In this document: positions 1-8,925 of the stretch, piece by piece
Layout of the letters: every line of letters starts with the position of its first letter
How positions within the stretch are numbered: the stretch's first letter is position 1
Assembly (NCBI RefSeq): GCF_000756655.1
Contig: NZ_ARXU01000001.1
Coordinates: forward strand, 62,001-126,000
From: Alcanivorax jadensis T9
Lineage (GTDB): Bacteria > Pseudomonadota > Gammaproteobacteria > Pseudomonadales > Alcanivoracaceae
Length of the DNA stretch: 64,000 nucleotides
Reading direction: 5' to 3'
Notes under the pieces: generated by a model
What the model was told of the DNA's origin: nothing
What the model saw: only the letters and a program-made list of their open reading frames with translations
Database searches by the model: none
Made by a program: the position numbers and the translations under genes

Positions 1-50
1 GTCATTGATGGAAAAAGTGTCGGGCTCGGTTTTCAATAACCAGATCGCGC

Positions 51-431
51 TCACTGTTCCTCCCGGGGGTGTTTTTCCAGCAGGCACGCCTTGGCCTCTG
101 CCAGGCTCGCACACACGTAGACCGGGAATTGCGGTTTGTTCAGGGTCAGCATCATGTTGGCAAAGGTACGGTTGAGTATGCTTTCCAGTACCAGCACTTT
201 GGCCTCGGTAATTTGCTTGAAGTCTTCGCCGCAGGCATAGCGGGAGGCGGTAAAGTCGAGCCCACAGATGCGACCCACATAGATTGCCAGCTGTTTGCGC
301 TGGAGATTCATGTTGAACAGGGTCAGTCGCTGTCGATAGATCGATAGTTCCACGCTCATGTCGACCAGGGTGCCGTTCTTCAAATCCACCAAGGTAAAAG
401 GGCCGTCTTGGAACACCGTAACTGCGGTCAT
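51..431 (-). CDS. Small hypothetical protein, possibly STAS/SpoIIAA-like
   Basis: A 126-residue soluble protein with no signal peptide or membrane segment. The ATG at 431 is preceded by AAAAGGATT at good spacing, so it is preferred over a TTG five codons upstream. The C-terminal part (a helix with ANMMLTLNKPQFPVYV followed by LAEAKACL) has the look of the small STAS/SEC14 or SpoIIAA-like proteins, which often end in a strand with a 'FPV' motif followed by an E/K-rich helix. That resemblance is from memory and weak; no catalytic residues can be named. It is divergent from prmB, with 223 bases (432-654) between the two starts, and bases 1-50 beyond its stop hold nothing recognisable. The coding call is fairly safe, the family call is not. 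Confidence 0.65.
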   Translation of the reverse strand: MTAVTVFQDGPFTLVDLKNGTLVDMSVELSIYRQRLTLFNMNLQRKQLAIYVGRICGLDFTASRYACGEDFKQITEAKVLVLESILNRTFANMMLTLNKPQFPVYVCASLAEAKACLLEKHPREEQ

Positions 432-654
432 ACTAATCCTTTTCAACAGCCTGCCAGAGAGCGTGAGCGCATCTTATACGCAATGCTGCTGTCGCTGAAA
501 TGATGGCACTTGATTTTCCTATGCCGACATTGCTGCTAACCGACACCATTTGCAGGTTAACAGCCATGCCTGCTGGCAGGCCAACAAGTTACCCTCTACA
601 GGCTTTCATGGCGGATTTTGTGCTAATCTTCGCCGCCTGCTTGAGGAGGATGCC

Positions 655-1581
655 GTGATTAGCCCGCAACAACAGAAAGAAGCCGTTACCGCCCTGCACA
701 CAGTCAGGGATTGTCTGCGTTTTGGTGAGAGTGCCCTGCGTGCCGGTGAGGTTTTCTTTGGTCACGGTAATGATGACCCCTGGGACGAGGCGCTGGCGCT
801 GTTGATGAGCACCTTGTCTCTGCCGTTGCATGGCGATCCTCGCATTCTCGATGCCCGCTTGTTGCCTTCTGAAATCAGTGACTATCTGGGCTTGCTGTGT
901 CGTCGGGTGAATGACCGGGTTCCGGTACCTTATTTGACCCATGAAGCCTGGTTTTGCGGGTTGCCCTTTTACGTGGACGAACGCGTCCTGATTCCCCGCT
1001 CGCCGTTGGCAGAGCTGATCGAGCAATCCTTCACCCCCTGGGTAGAGCCGGAGCAGGTCCATGCGGTGCTGGATTTGTGCACTGGCAGCGGCTGTATCGC
1101 CATCGCCTGTGCCTACGCGTTTGACCATGCCCGCGTGGACGGCAGTGATATCAGTGAAGAAGCTCTGGCCGTCTGTGAAGACAATATTCGCCGTCATGGC
1201 CTGGAAGGGCAGGTGAAAGCCCTGCATTCCGATGGCCTAGCCCAGGTGGATGGCCCCTATGACCTGATCGTCTCCAATCCGCCCTATGTGGATGCACAGG
1301 ATATGGCCAGCCTGCCGGATGAATACCGCCACGAACCGGAATTGGCACTGGCCTCCGGCGATGACGGCCTGGATTTTACCCGCCGCCTGCTGAGTGAGGC
1401 CCCTGATAAGCTTACCGAGCACGGGGTATTGATCGTGGAGGTGGGCAATAGCTGGGAAGCCATGGTCAATCAGTGGCCGCAGGTGCCTTTCTTCTGGTTC
1501 GAATTCGAGCGTGGTGGCCACGGGGTATTCATGCTTACCCGTCAACAGCTGCTAGAATACCGCGAACAGTTTTCTTCCTGA
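655..1581 (+). CDS. prmB: Ribosomal protein L3 N5-glutamine methyltransferase PrmB
   Basis: This cytoplasmic SAM-dependent enzyme methylates a glutamine of ribosomal protein L3. The product is 308 residues, against about 310 in E. coli. It has an N-terminal helical substrate domain followed by a Rossmann methyltransferase domain with the SAM-binding LDLCTGSGCIAIACA and the family signature SNPPYVD, which holds the amide of the target glutamine. PrmB rather than PrmC is indicated by the N-terminal region (DCLRFGESALRAG), the FCGLPFYVDERVLIPRSP segment and the position just before aroC. The frame stays open upstream to 550, but the GTG at 655 has GAGGAGG six bases ahead and gives the family's normal length. 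Confidence 0.93.
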   Translation: MISPQQQKEAVTALHTVRDCLRFGESALRAGEVFFGHGNDDPWDEALALLMSTLSLPLHGDPRILDARLLPSEISDYLGLLCRRVNDRVPVPYLTHEAWFCGLPFYVDERVLIPRSPLAELIEQSFTPWVEPEQVHAVLDLCTGSGCIAIACAYAFDHARVDGSDISEEALAVCEDNIRRHGLEGQVKALHSDGLAQVDGPYDLIVSNPPYVDAQDMASLPDEYRHEPELALASGDDGLDFTRRLLSEAPDKLTEHGVLIVEVGNSWEAMVNQWPQVPFFWFEFERGGHGVFMLTRQQLLEYREQFSS

Positions 1582-1651
1582 GCCGTTGATGCTCCTTTTA
1601 CCGGGCAGGTGAGGGGAGATGCAATGGCCCAATGCTTTTTTGAGGATCCGC

Positions 1652-2737
1652 ATGTCCGGCAACAGTTTTGGTGAACGTTTTCGCATCACCACCTTTGGTG
1701 AGAGTCATGGCCTGGCACTGGGGGCCATCGTGGATGGCTGCCCGCCGGGGCTGGAAATCAGCGAGGAAGACCTGCAGGTGGAGCTGGACCGGCGCAAGCC
1801 AGGCACCAGCCGCTACACCACTCAGCGTCGTGAGCCGGATCAGGTGAAGATCCTTTCCGGGGTGTTCGAGGGCAAGACCACCGGCACGTCCATCGGCTTG
1901 CTGATCGAAAACACCGACCAGAAGTCCAAGGACTACTCCGACATCGCCACCACCTTCCGGCCCGGGCATGCGGATTACACCTATACGCAGAAATACGGTT
2001 TCCGCGATTACCGCGGCGGCGGGCGGTCATCGGCCCGGGAAACGGCCATGCGCGTGGCGACCGGCGCCATTGCCCGCAAGTATCTGGAGCAGACACTGGG
2101 TATTCGCATCTATGGGGGCTGTACTCAAATCGGTGAGGTCAAAGCGGAGCAATTCGACTGGTCTACCGTAAACAGCAATCCTTTCTTCTTCCCGGATGCA
2201 GGCAAGGTGCCGGAGCTGGAAGCTCTCATCAATGCGCTGCGCAAGGATGGCTCTTCCATCGGTGCACGGGTGGAAGTGTTTGCCGACGGCGTGCCGCCGG
2301 GCTGGGGCGAGCCGGTGTTCGATCGTATCGACGCGGATCTGGCCAAGGCAATGATGTCCATCAACGCGGTCAAGGGTGTGGAAGTAGGCGACGGCTTTGC
2401 AGTGGTCAATCAGCGCGGTGAGCAACATCGTGATGAGATGACCCCGGAAGGCTTCCTCAGCAACCATGCCGGCGGTGTGCTCGGAGGTATCAGCTCCGGG
2501 CAGACCATCCGTGTGGCCATGGCGCTCAAGCCCACTTCCAGCATCCTGATTCCCGGCAAGAGCATTGATCTGCAAGGGAACCCGGTTGAAGTGGTTACCA
2601 AGGGGCGCCACGATCCTTGCGTGGGCGTGCGGGCCACTCCTATTGCCGAGGCCATGCTGGCCCTGGTGCTGATGGACCATTGCCTGCGCCATCGGGCGCA
2701 GAACGGCGATGTGACGCCACCATTTCCGCCGATTTAA
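1652..2737 (+). CDS. aroC: Chorismate synthase
   Basis: Last step of the shikimate pathway: converts 5-enolpyruvylshikimate-3-phosphate to chorismate, using reduced FMN as a non-consumed cofactor. The product is 361 residues, the same length as the E. coli enzyme. The family signatures are clear: [18 protein letters not shown] near the N-terminus, the central [17 protein letters not shown], and [17 protein letters not shown] near the C-terminus. The ATG at 1652 with TGAGGA upstream gives the canonical [10 protein letters not shown] start; an ATG-like start 11 codons earlier adds an unconserved extension. It sits 70 bases behind prmB and is probably cotranscribed with it. It supplies chorismate to the trp genes further along this window. 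Confidence 0.97.
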   Translation: MSGNSFGERFRITTFGESHGLALGAIVDGCPPGLEISEEDLQVELDRRKPGTSRYTTQRREPDQVKILSGVFEGKTTGTSIGLLIENTDQKSKDYSDIATTFRPGHADYTYTQKYGFRDYRGGGRSSARETAMRVATGAIARKYLEQTLGIRIYGGCTQIGEVKAEQFDWSTVNSNPFFFPDAGKVPELEALINALRKDGSSIGARVEVFADGVPPGWGEPVFDRIDADLAKAMMSINAVKGVEVGDGFAVVNQRGEQHRDEMTPEGFLSNHAGGVLGGISSGQTIRVAMALKPTSSILIPGKSIDLQGNPVEVVTKGRHDPCVGVRATPIAEAMLALVLMDHCLRHRAQNGDVTPPFPPI

Positions 2738-2750
2738 ATGCCTGACCATC

Positions 2751-2911
2751 CGTAGGATGCTTCGCTGGCGGCGCGATGACACGCAATCAAAAGCATTTTC
2801 ACCACAGAGGGCACAGAGTACACAGAGAAAAAACCAGTCTTTTCCTCGGCGACCTCTGTGGTTACATTGCTGTTCAACGCCTTTGATCGCGCCGCCAGCG
2901 ACGCTCCTACG
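2751..2911. repeat. Nested inverted-repeat intergenic element
   Basis: The outer arms, 2751-2777 and 2886-2911, are near-perfect inverted copies (core CGCTGGCGGCGCGAT) differing by a single inserted base and one substitution. Inside them lies a second perfect pair, ACCACAGAGG at 2801-2810 and CCTCTGTGGT at 2853-2862. The element fills most of the 258-base gap between aroC and the MFS gene and has no open frame of its own. The outer ends carry GTAGGAGC-type sequence, also found at the ends of the element at 37053-37217. It is probably a REP/MITE-like dispersed element; it could also fold in RNA and weaken read-through from aroC. Confidence 0.75.
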
Positions 2912-2995
2912 GCAGGTTTGATTTAGCGCCGGATGTCCGACATCAGACGTCCGGCCTTCCATTCATTTAACCGCCACGCCAAGGTTCAGCCCCTA

Positions 2996-4150
2996 ATGCC
3001 TTACTACTGGCGATTGTCAGGCTTCTATTTCCTCTATTTCGGACTACTGGGCACCCTGGTGCCTTACTGGTCCCTGTACCTGAAGGATCTGGGTTTCAGC
3101 GCTGCCGCCATCGGCCTGCTGATGGCCATTCCCCAGCTGACCAAAATTGGTGCCCCTAACCTGTGGGGTTGGCTGGCGGATCGGAGCGGCCAGCGCCTGC
3201 GTATCATCCGGACCGGAAACCTGCTTGCGGCGATAGTGTTCCTGCCGGTGTTCTGGATCCATCAGTTCTGGTCCATGGCGGCACTGCTGGTGTCGTTCAG
3301 TTTCTTCTGGAACGCGGTACTGGCCCAGTTTGAAGTCCTCACCTTGCAGTCTCTGGGGCGTCAGTCTCACCGCTACAGTCTTGTGCGCCTGTGGGGCTCA
3401 GTGGGGTTTATCCTGGCGGTACTGGTGCTTGGCGAGGCGCTGGACCGGCTGGGTACTGATCTGCTGCCCTGGGTATTGAGCGCGTTGTTGTGGCTGTTGT
3501 GGCTGGGTACGTTGACGTTGCCGGCGGGTGACGGGGAGGTGCGTCATCGGGAACAGGGTGGGCCATCTGTGTGGAGCGTGTTGCGACGTCCGGCCGTTTC
3601 CCTGTTTCTGGTGGCCGCTTTTCTGATGCAGCTCTCCCATGGGCCTTACTACACGTTCTACAGCATCTATCTGCAGGATCTGGGATTCAGCAAGTTCGTG
3701 GTGGGTAGCCTGTGGGCGCTGGGTGTACTGGCGGAGGTAGGGTTGTTTCTGGTCATGCATCGGCTGATGCGGCGTTTCTCTATTCCCTGGATTCTGGTGG
3801 CCAGTCTGCTGTTGGCGGCCCTGCGTTGGCTGCTGATTGGTGTGGTAGCCGATTCGTTGTTATGGCTGGCGCTTGCCCAGCTGCTCCACGCGGCCAGTTT
3901 TGGCAGCTTTCATGCGGCCAGCATCGCCTGGGTGCACAAGCAGTTTGAGGCGTCACTGGGCGGTCAGGGACAGGCCCTGTATTCCAGCCTGGGCTTTGGC
4001 GCAGGCTGGGCGGCGGGTGCCGGGTTGTCCGGTTTGCTGTGGCAGCAGTGGGGAGTGGACCTGTTTTTCGGCGCGGCGCTGGCCGCCGTGCTGGCGGCCA
4101 TGTTGCTTATCGTGGGCGGCGTTACCCGTTCCGGCGATTCAACCGCTTAA
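2996..4150 (+). CDS. MFS transporter of the HcaT/PucC-like (MFS_1-like) family
   Basis: An integral inner-membrane protein of 384 residues with about 12 hydrophobic segments spread over its whole length, including SGFYFLYFGLLGTLVPYW at the N-terminus. It carries the cytoplasmic loop typical of the family after helix 2 (NLWGWLADRSGQRLRIIR) and an equivalent loop in the second half. The N-terminal motif resembles 3-phenylpropionate permease HcaT and related secondary transporters, but the substrate cannot be read from sequence. The ATG at 2996 is chosen because the 21 upstream residues are hydrophilic and unlike the family; its ribosome site (AAGG at 2981) is weak, so the start is uncertain. 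It ends 4 bases from the convergent LysR gene. A transporter of this type also follows aroC in pseudomonads. Confidence 0.85.
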   Translation: MPYYWRLSGFYFLYFGLLGTLVPYWSLYLKDLGFSAAAIGLLMAIPQLTKIGAPNLWGWLADRSGQRLRIIRTGNLLAAIVFLPVFWIHQFWSMAALLVSFSFFWNAVLAQFEVLTLQSLGRQSHRYSLVRLWGSVGFILAVLVLGEALDRLGTDLLPWVLSALLWLLWLGTLTLPAGDGEVRHREQGGPSVWSVLRRPAVSLFLVAAFLMQLSHGPYYTFYSIYLQDLGFSKFVVGSLWALGVLAEVGLFLVMHRLMRRFSIPWILVASLLLAALRWLLIGVVADSLLWLALAQLLHAASFGSFHAASIAWVHKQFEASLGGQGQALYSSLGFGAGWAAGAGLSGLLWQQWGVDLFFGAALAAVLAAMLLIVGGVTRSGDSTA

Positions 4151-4154
4151 GCAG

Positions 4155-5030
4155 TTACAGGCCGGATGCCTCCAGCGCCTGCAAAAACGCCCTGGCGGCA
4201 TTGGAGCGAGTGCGGGCAGGGTGAATCACCACACCCAGCTCCCGCTCCGGTAACGGTACATCCACGGCCAATTCCACCACCGAGCCATCCACCATGGTGG
4301 CAGGCAGGACGCTCCAGCCCAGGCCGATGGACACCATCATGTGAATGGTTTCCAGATAGTTGGTGGACATGGCGATATTGAGCTTAAGATTATGTTCGTC
4401 AAACAGCCGCTCCACGATGCCGCGGGTAAAGGTGACCGGTGACGGCAGGATGGCGCTGTAGCCGGTGAGGGTTTCCAGGGTGATATTGTCCACCTTGGCC
4501 AGCGGGTGTTCCGGCGCGCACATGAACACCAGCGGATCGCGCCAGATCACATCACTTTGCAGACGCTCATCCGGCTGTGGAGGCAAGGTGACTACACCCA
4601 TTTCCAGTTCCCCGTGCAGCACTCCCTCCCAGGCTTCTTCCGAATCGATAAAATGGATGTCCAGTTCCACTTGCGGGTAGTCCCGGGAGAACTGACGCAG
4701 CACCGGCGGCAGGCGGTGCAGGCCGATATGGTGGCTGGTGCCAATGCGCAATTTGCCGGTGACCGAGCCGGACAGGTCGTGGATGGCCCGAGCCATGTCT
4801 TCCACGTCCATCAGCACCTGCCTGGCCCGTGGCAGCAGGGAGCGACCTGCTTCGGTAAGCTGAATTTGACGGCCCACCCGATCAAAGAGACGGGCGCCAA
4901 GCTGCTGTTCGAGCAGGGCGATGCGTTTGCTGATGGCAGGCTGCGTGATGTAGAGGCGCTCAGCGGCGGCAGAAAACGAGCCGGTTTCAGCCACTCCCAT
5001 GAAGGCGCTCAGGGTCGGTGTGTCTATCAT
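4155..5030 (-). CDS. LysR-type transcriptional regulator
   Basis: A 291-residue DNA-binding regulator. Residues 1-60 form the winged helix-turn-helix (SFSAAAERLYITQPAISKRI); a linker helix follows (LTEAGRSLLPRARQVL), then a periplasmic-binding-protein-like effector domain from about residue 90 (LRIGTSHHIGLHRLPPVL). It is divergent from leuC, and LysR regulators commonly control the divergent neighbour and themselves, so a role in leucine synthesis or an acid metabolite pathway is plausible but inferred. The intergenic region has a perfect inverted repeat fitting T-N11-A at 5059-5077. The same arrangement, an uncharacterised LysR gene divergent from leuC, is found in pseudomonads. Confidence 0.9.
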   Translation of the reverse strand: MIDTPTLSAFMGVAETGSFSAAAERLYITQPAISKRIALLEQQLGARLFDRVGRQIQLTEAGRSLLPRARQVLMDVEDMARAIHDLSGSVTGKLRIGTSHHIGLHRLPPVLRQFSRDYPQVELDIHFIDSEEAWEGVLHGELEMGVVTLPPQPDERLQSDVIWRDPLVFMCAPEHPLAKVDNITLETLTGYSAILPSPVTFTRGIVERLFDEHNLKLNIAMSTNYLETIHMMVSIGLGWSVLPATMVDGSVVELAVDVPLPERELGVVIHPARTRSNAARAFLQALEASGL

Positions 5031-5058
5031 TACCGGGGCATCCAGTTGTTCGGTTGCG

Positions 5059-5077
5059 AGATAATAATTGGTTATCT
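5059..5077. promoter_or_regulatory. Candidate LysR operator between the regulator and leuC
   Basis: AGATAA and TTATCT form a perfect six-base inverted repeat separated by seven bases; the inner bases satisfy the LysR-box pattern T-N11-A. It lies 29 bases from the LysR start codon and 113 bases before the leuC start, the usual place for a site serving both divergent genes. A weak sigma70-like pair further on (TTGGAT at 5097, TACATT at 5121, 18-base spacer) could be the leuC promoter. Binding is inferred from position and symmetry only. Confidence 0.5.
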
Positions 5078-5189
5078 TAAAAATGAAAAATATGAATTGG
5101 ATTTATTGGTGGGTGAACCCTACATTAATCGTTATTGACAAACCAGTCGCAATGATGAAGTTGCTGCAGTGCGACGCAGGGAGAGAAAC

Positions 5190-6608
5190 ATGGCCGGCAA
5201 AACCCTCTATGATAAATTGTGGGACGCCCATCTCGTCACCGAGCGTGAGGATGGCTCCGCGCTGATCTATATTGACCGTCAGATCATCCATGAGGTGACC
5301 TCGCCCCAGGCGTTTGAAGGCCTGCGCCTGGCCGGCCGTAAACCCTGGCGTACGGGCGCCAGTGTGGCCACCATCGACCACAATGTACCGACCACGCCAT
5401 TCAAGTCGGCCGCTGAAATTGTGGATCAGACCTCCCGGATCCAGGTACAGACTCTGCAGGACAACACTCGCGAATTTGGCATTACCGAATTCGGTATTGG
5501 TGATGTACGCCAGGGCATCGTTCACGTGATGGCGCCGGAGCAGGGTGCCGTCCTGCCCGGTATGACCGTGGTCTGCGGTGATTCCCATACGTCCACCAAT
5601 GGCGCGCTGGCCTGTCTGGCCCATGGTATCGGCACCAGCGAGGTTGAACATGTGCTGGCGACCCAGACCCTGGTGGCCAAAAAAATGAACAACATGCGGG
5701 TGTCCGTGGAAGGGGATTTGAGTCCCGCTGTCACCGCCAAGGATGTGGTGTTGCATATCATCGGCATCATCGGTACCGCTGGCGGCAACGGCTATGCTAT
5801 CGAATTTGCCGGCAGCGCCATTCGCGGCTTGTCCCTGGAAGGGCGAATGACCATCTGCAACATGGCCATTGAGGCTGGTGCCCGTGCCGGCATGGTAGCG
5901 GTGGATCAGACCACCATTGATTACGTGGAAGGTCGCCCCTTCGCGCCGAAAGGTGAGGACTGGGACAAGGCGGTGGATTACTGGCGAACCCTGGTGTCCG
6001 ATGCGGATGCCGAATTCGACGCGGAAGTGAATATTGATGCGGCGGATATCCGTCCGCAGGTGTCCTGGGGCACCAGTCCGGAGATGGTGGTGCCGGTAGA
6101 TGCCATGTTGCCGGATCCGCAGGCCGAGAGCGATGAAGTGAAGCGCTCTGGCATGCAGCGCGCCTACGAGTACATGGGGCTGAAGCCAGGTATTCCGGTC
6201 ACAGATATCAAGGTCGACCGGGTCTTTATCGGCTCCTGTACCAACTCACGCATTGAAGACCTGCGAGCCGCAGCCGAGGTGGCCAAGGGCCGCAAAAAAG
6301 CGGATTCCGTCAAACAAGTGCTGGTGGTGCCGGGCTCCGGTCTGGTCAAGCAGCAGGCCGAGAAGGAAGGTCTGGACAAGGTGTTTATTGAAGCTGGCTT
6401 CGAATGGCGGGAGCCGGGTTGCTCCATGTGCCTGGCCATGAATCCTGACCGCCTGGAAGCCGGTGAACACTGTGCGTCCACTTCCAACCGTAATTTCGAG
6501 GGGCGTCAGGGCAATGGTGGCCGCACGCATCTGGTGAGTCCGGCCATGGCCGCGGCCGCTGCGGTGGCGGGCCATTTTGTGGATATTCGCGAACTCGACC
6601 AGGCCTGA
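5190..6608 (+). CDS. leuC: 3-isopropylmalate dehydratase, large subunit
   Basis: With LeuD it isomerises 2-isopropylmalate to 3-isopropylmalate in leucine synthesis. The product is 472 residues (E. coli 466) and belongs to the aconitase superfamily. The cysteines that ligate the [4Fe-4S] cluster are visible in [14 protein letters not shown] and in [15 protein letters not shown], and the conserved [11 protein letters not shown] and [13 protein letters not shown] motifs are present. The ATG at 5190 (MAGKTLYDK) is preferred: it follows AGGGAGAG and matches the family start, while the seven residues available upstream do not. leuD follows after 10 bases. Confidence 0.97.
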   Translation: MAGKTLYDKLWDAHLVTEREDGSALIYIDRQIIHEVTSPQAFEGLRLAGRKPWRTGASVATIDHNVPTTPFKSAAEIVDQTSRIQVQTLQDNTREFGITEFGIGDVRQGIVHVMAPEQGAVLPGMTVVCGDSHTSTNGALACLAHGIGTSEVEHVLATQTLVAKKMNNMRVSVEGDLSPAVTAKDVVLHIIGIIGTAGGNGYAIEFAGSAIRGLSLEGRMTICNMAIEAGARAGMVAVDQTTIDYVEGRPFAPKGEDWDKAVDYWRTLVSDADAEFDAEVNIDAADIRPQVSWGTSPEMVVPVDAMLPDPQAESDEVKRSGMQRAYEYMGLKPGIPVTDIKVDRVFIGSCTNSRIEDLRAAAEVAKGRKKADSVKQVLVVPGSGLVKQQAEKEGLDKVFIEAGFEWREPGCSMCLAMNPDRLEAGEHCASTSNRNFEGRQGNGGRTHLVSPAMAAAAAVAGHFVDIRELDQA

Positions 6609-6618
6609 GGAGCAGATC

Positions 6619-7257
6619 ATGGAAAAGTTTATTCGTCAGGAAGGGCTGGTCGCGCCGTTGGATCGTGCCAATGTGGACACCGACCAGATCATCCCCAAGC
6701 AGTTTCTCAAGTCCATCAAGCGTACCGGTTTCGGGCCGAATCTGTTTGATGAATGGCGCTACCTGGATGAGGGTTTTCCTGGCCAGGACAGCAGCCAGCG
6801 CCCGAAAAACGAAGACTTTGTGCTGAATCAGCCCCGTTATCAGGGCGCCAGCATTCTGCTTACCCGTCGCAACTTCGGGTGTGGCTCCAGCCGTGAACAT
6901 GCTCCCTGGGCACTGATGGATTTTGGCTTCAAGGCCATCATTGCACCGAGCTTTGCGGATATCTTCTACAACAACTGCTTCAAAAACGGGTTATTGCCCA
7001 TTGTGTTGTCTGAGGATAACGTGGAAGCCCTGTTCAAAGCGGTGGAAGGGAAGGAAGGCTTCCGAATCACTATTGATCTGGAGCAACAGCAGGTGATCCC
7101 GGAAAGCGGGGAGCCGCTGGCGTTCGAGATTGATGAGTTTCGCAAGCATTGTCTGCTCAACGGTCTGGATGAAATCGGCCTCACGCTCAACGAGGCAGAG
7201 ACCATTCGAGCCTATGAAGCACGCCGCGCCGAGCGGGAACCCTGGATTTTCCAGTAA
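6619..7257 (+). CDS. leuD: 3-isopropylmalate dehydratase, small subunit
   Basis: Small, mobile swivel-domain subunit that pairs with LeuC. The product is 212 residues, slightly longer than the E. coli protein (201). Diagnostic features are [18 protein letters not shown] near the N-terminus and the substrate-binding [13 protein letters not shown] motif. The ATG at 6619 has TGAGGAG immediately upstream, overlapping the end of leuC, which implies coupled translation. The frame is open 14 codons further but that overlaps leuC and lacks a ribosome site. Confidence 0.97.
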   Translation: MEKFIRQEGLVAPLDRANVDTDQIIPKQFLKSIKRTGFGPNLFDEWRYLDEGFPGQDSSQRPKNEDFVLNQPRYQGASILLTRRNFGCGSSREHAPWALMDFGFKAIIAPSFADIFYNNCFKNGLLPIVLSEDNVEALFKAVEGKEGFRITIDLEQQQVIPESGEPLAFEIDEFRKHCLLNGLDEIGLTLNEAETIRAYEARRAEREPWIFQ

Positions 7258-7299
7258 CAGAGTCCGGGACCATTAAAAGAAAAAACAAGGAGGCGACAC

Positions 7300-7740
7300 A
7301 TGTTGCGAATTTTATCTTTGCTGTCAGTACTGACTCTGGCCGGTTGTGCGACCGGCATGTACAACGAACCGGACGCGGGTGATGCGGCCAAACTGAGTGT
7401 GGACAACCAGCTTTCCGTAGCTGCAAAGGGTGATGGCGGCGGTGGTTGGCAGATGCCCACCAGTAGCTCTGCCAAGGCGGAAATCTTCAAGGTCGACGGT
7501 GACCGGATTTCCGAGCAGGGCGGCGTGGAGTCGGTGTTTATTGATGCCGGCGAGCGTTCCGTGGAAGTGTTTGCCGACCAGGGCGGCATCCTGCGGTTCG
7601 GAAAATTCCGCCATACCTTTGAAGAAAAGGGCATTTACCAGGTGCGGGTGAAACCATCTCCCGGCAATAAGGGTGATTACACTCTGGAGCTGGTCAAGGC
7701 CTCGGCACCTGACGATGTGCTGGTAAGCAAAAACTTTTAA
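7300..7740 (+). CDS. Hypothetical lipoprotein inside the leucine operon
   Basis: A 146-residue protein with a short hydrophobic signal and a lipobox (LTLAGC, Cys at residue 16), so probably a lipid-anchored envelope protein. The residue after the cysteine is Ala, which favours outer-membrane sorting by the Lol rule. The mature part has a Gly-rich stretch near residues 46-51 and a strand-rich C-terminal half (SVFIDAGERSVEVFADQGG, then QVRVKPSPGNKGDYTLELV) that suggests a small beta-sandwich. I do not recognise the family. The ribosome site AAGGAGG is the strongest in the leu cluster. It lies 42 bases after leuD and 46 before leuB on the same strand with no terminator visible, so it is probably cotranscribed with both. 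Confidence 0.85.
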   Translation: MLRILSLLSVLTLAGCATGMYNEPDAGDAAKLSVDNQLSVAAKGDGGGGWQMPTSSSAKAEIFKVDGDRISEQGGVESVFIDAGERSVEVFADQGGILRFGKFRHTFEEKGIYQVRVKPSPGNKGDYTLELVKASAPDDVLVSKNF

Positions 7741-7786
7741 GCAATAGATCAAGTGTTCAGATCAAGCAGTAAACAGGAAGCAGGTA

Positions 7787-8863
7787 ATGAGCAAGGTACT
7801 GGTGTTGCCCGGTGACGGTATCGGCCCGGAAATCGTGGATGAAGCGGTGAAGGTGCTGAATGTCGCCAAACAGAAATTTGGCCTCGATGTAGAGCTGGAT
7901 GAGGCCTTGGTGGGCGGCGCGGCGGTGGACGCGGAAGGTGATCCGCTGCCGGAAGGTACCCTGGAAAAGGCCCGCGCTGCAGATGCGATTTTGTTCGGTT
8001 CCATCGGTGGCCCCAAATGGGACGCCATTGAGCGGGGCAAGCGCCCGGAGCGTGGCCTGCTACGCCTGCGTTCCTCGCTGGGCCTGTTTGCCAATCTGCG
8101 CCCGGCGATCCTCTTTCCGCAACTGGCGGATGCTTCCAGCCTGAAACCTGAAGTGGTTTCCGGGCTGGATATCCTGATCGTGCGCGAGCTGACCGGTGGC
8201 ATCTACTTCGGTCAGCCCCGTGGTATCAAGGAAGAGAACGGCGAGCGCGTAGGTTTCAATACCTATGTGTACACCGAGTCGGAAATGCGCCGTATCGCCA
8301 AGGTGGCTTTCGAGCTGGCCATGAAGCGTGACAAGCGAGTCTGTTCGGTGGACAAGGCCAACGTGCTGGAAGTCACCGAACTTTGGAAAGAAGTGGTCAC
8401 CGAGGAGGCCAAGGCCTATCCGGAGATCGAGTTGTCCCACATGTATGTGGACAACGCGGCCATGCAGTTGGTGCGTGCGCCGAAACAGTTTGATGTGATT
8501 GTCACCGGTAACCTGTTCGGTGACATTCTCTCCGATGAAGCCGCCATGCTCACCGGCTCCATCGGAATGCTGCCCTCCGCGTCCCTGGACGAGAACCGCA
8601 AGGGCTTGTACGAACCCTGCCACGGCTCGGCACCGGATATTGCCGGCCAGGGCACAGCCAACCCGCTGGCGACCATCATGTCGCTGGCCATGCTGATGCG
8701 TTACAGCCTGGAGCGCGGCGATGTGGCGGATGCCATTGAAGCTGCGGTAGAGCGAGTACTGGATCAGGGGTTGCGTACTGCGGACATCTACACCGAGGGC
8801 ACTCGCAAAGTGGGCACTGAAGAGATGGGTAACGCCGTGGCCGAAGCTCTGGCCCAGGCGTAA
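7787..8863 (+). CDS. leuB: 3-isopropylmalate dehydrogenase
   Basis: NAD-dependent oxidative decarboxylation of 3-isopropylmalate in leucine synthesis. The product is 358 residues, the family's usual length. The N-terminal [19 protein letters not shown], the substrate-loop [19 protein letters not shown], the [10 protein letters not shown] region and the catalytic/metal segment [18 protein letters not shown] are all present, as is [15 protein letters not shown] for NAD binding. The ATG at 7787 follows CAGGAAGCAGGTA. No leuA is present in this window, so the first committed step must be encoded elsewhere. Confidence 0.97.
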   Translation: MSKVLVLPGDGIGPEIVDEAVKVLNVAKQKFGLDVELDEALVGGAAVDAEGDPLPEGTLEKARAADAILFGSIGGPKWDAIERGKRPERGLLRLRSSLGLFANLRPAILFPQLADASSLKPEVVSGLDILIVRELTGGIYFGQPRGIKEENGERVGFNTYVYTESEMRRIAKVAFELAMKRDKRVCSVDKANVLEVTELWKEVVTEEAKAYPEIELSHMYVDNAAMQLVRAPKQFDVIVTGNLFGDILSDEAAMLTGSIGMLPSASLDENRKGLYEPCHGSAPDIAGQGTANPLATIMSLAMLMRYSLERGDVADAIEAAVERVLDQGLRTADIYTEGTRKVGTEEMGNAVAEALAQA

Positions 8864-8925
8864 TAGCGCGTTCACCCGTTTATTCACAGATAGAAAGGGC
8901 AATCCTTTCAGGAGACAGTTTTCCA

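Noticed and set aside
2738-2995. A small gene between aroC and the MFS transporter
   Set aside because: The sequence is dominated by nested inverted repeats, and the only minus-strand frame there is an extension over aroC without a ribosome site.
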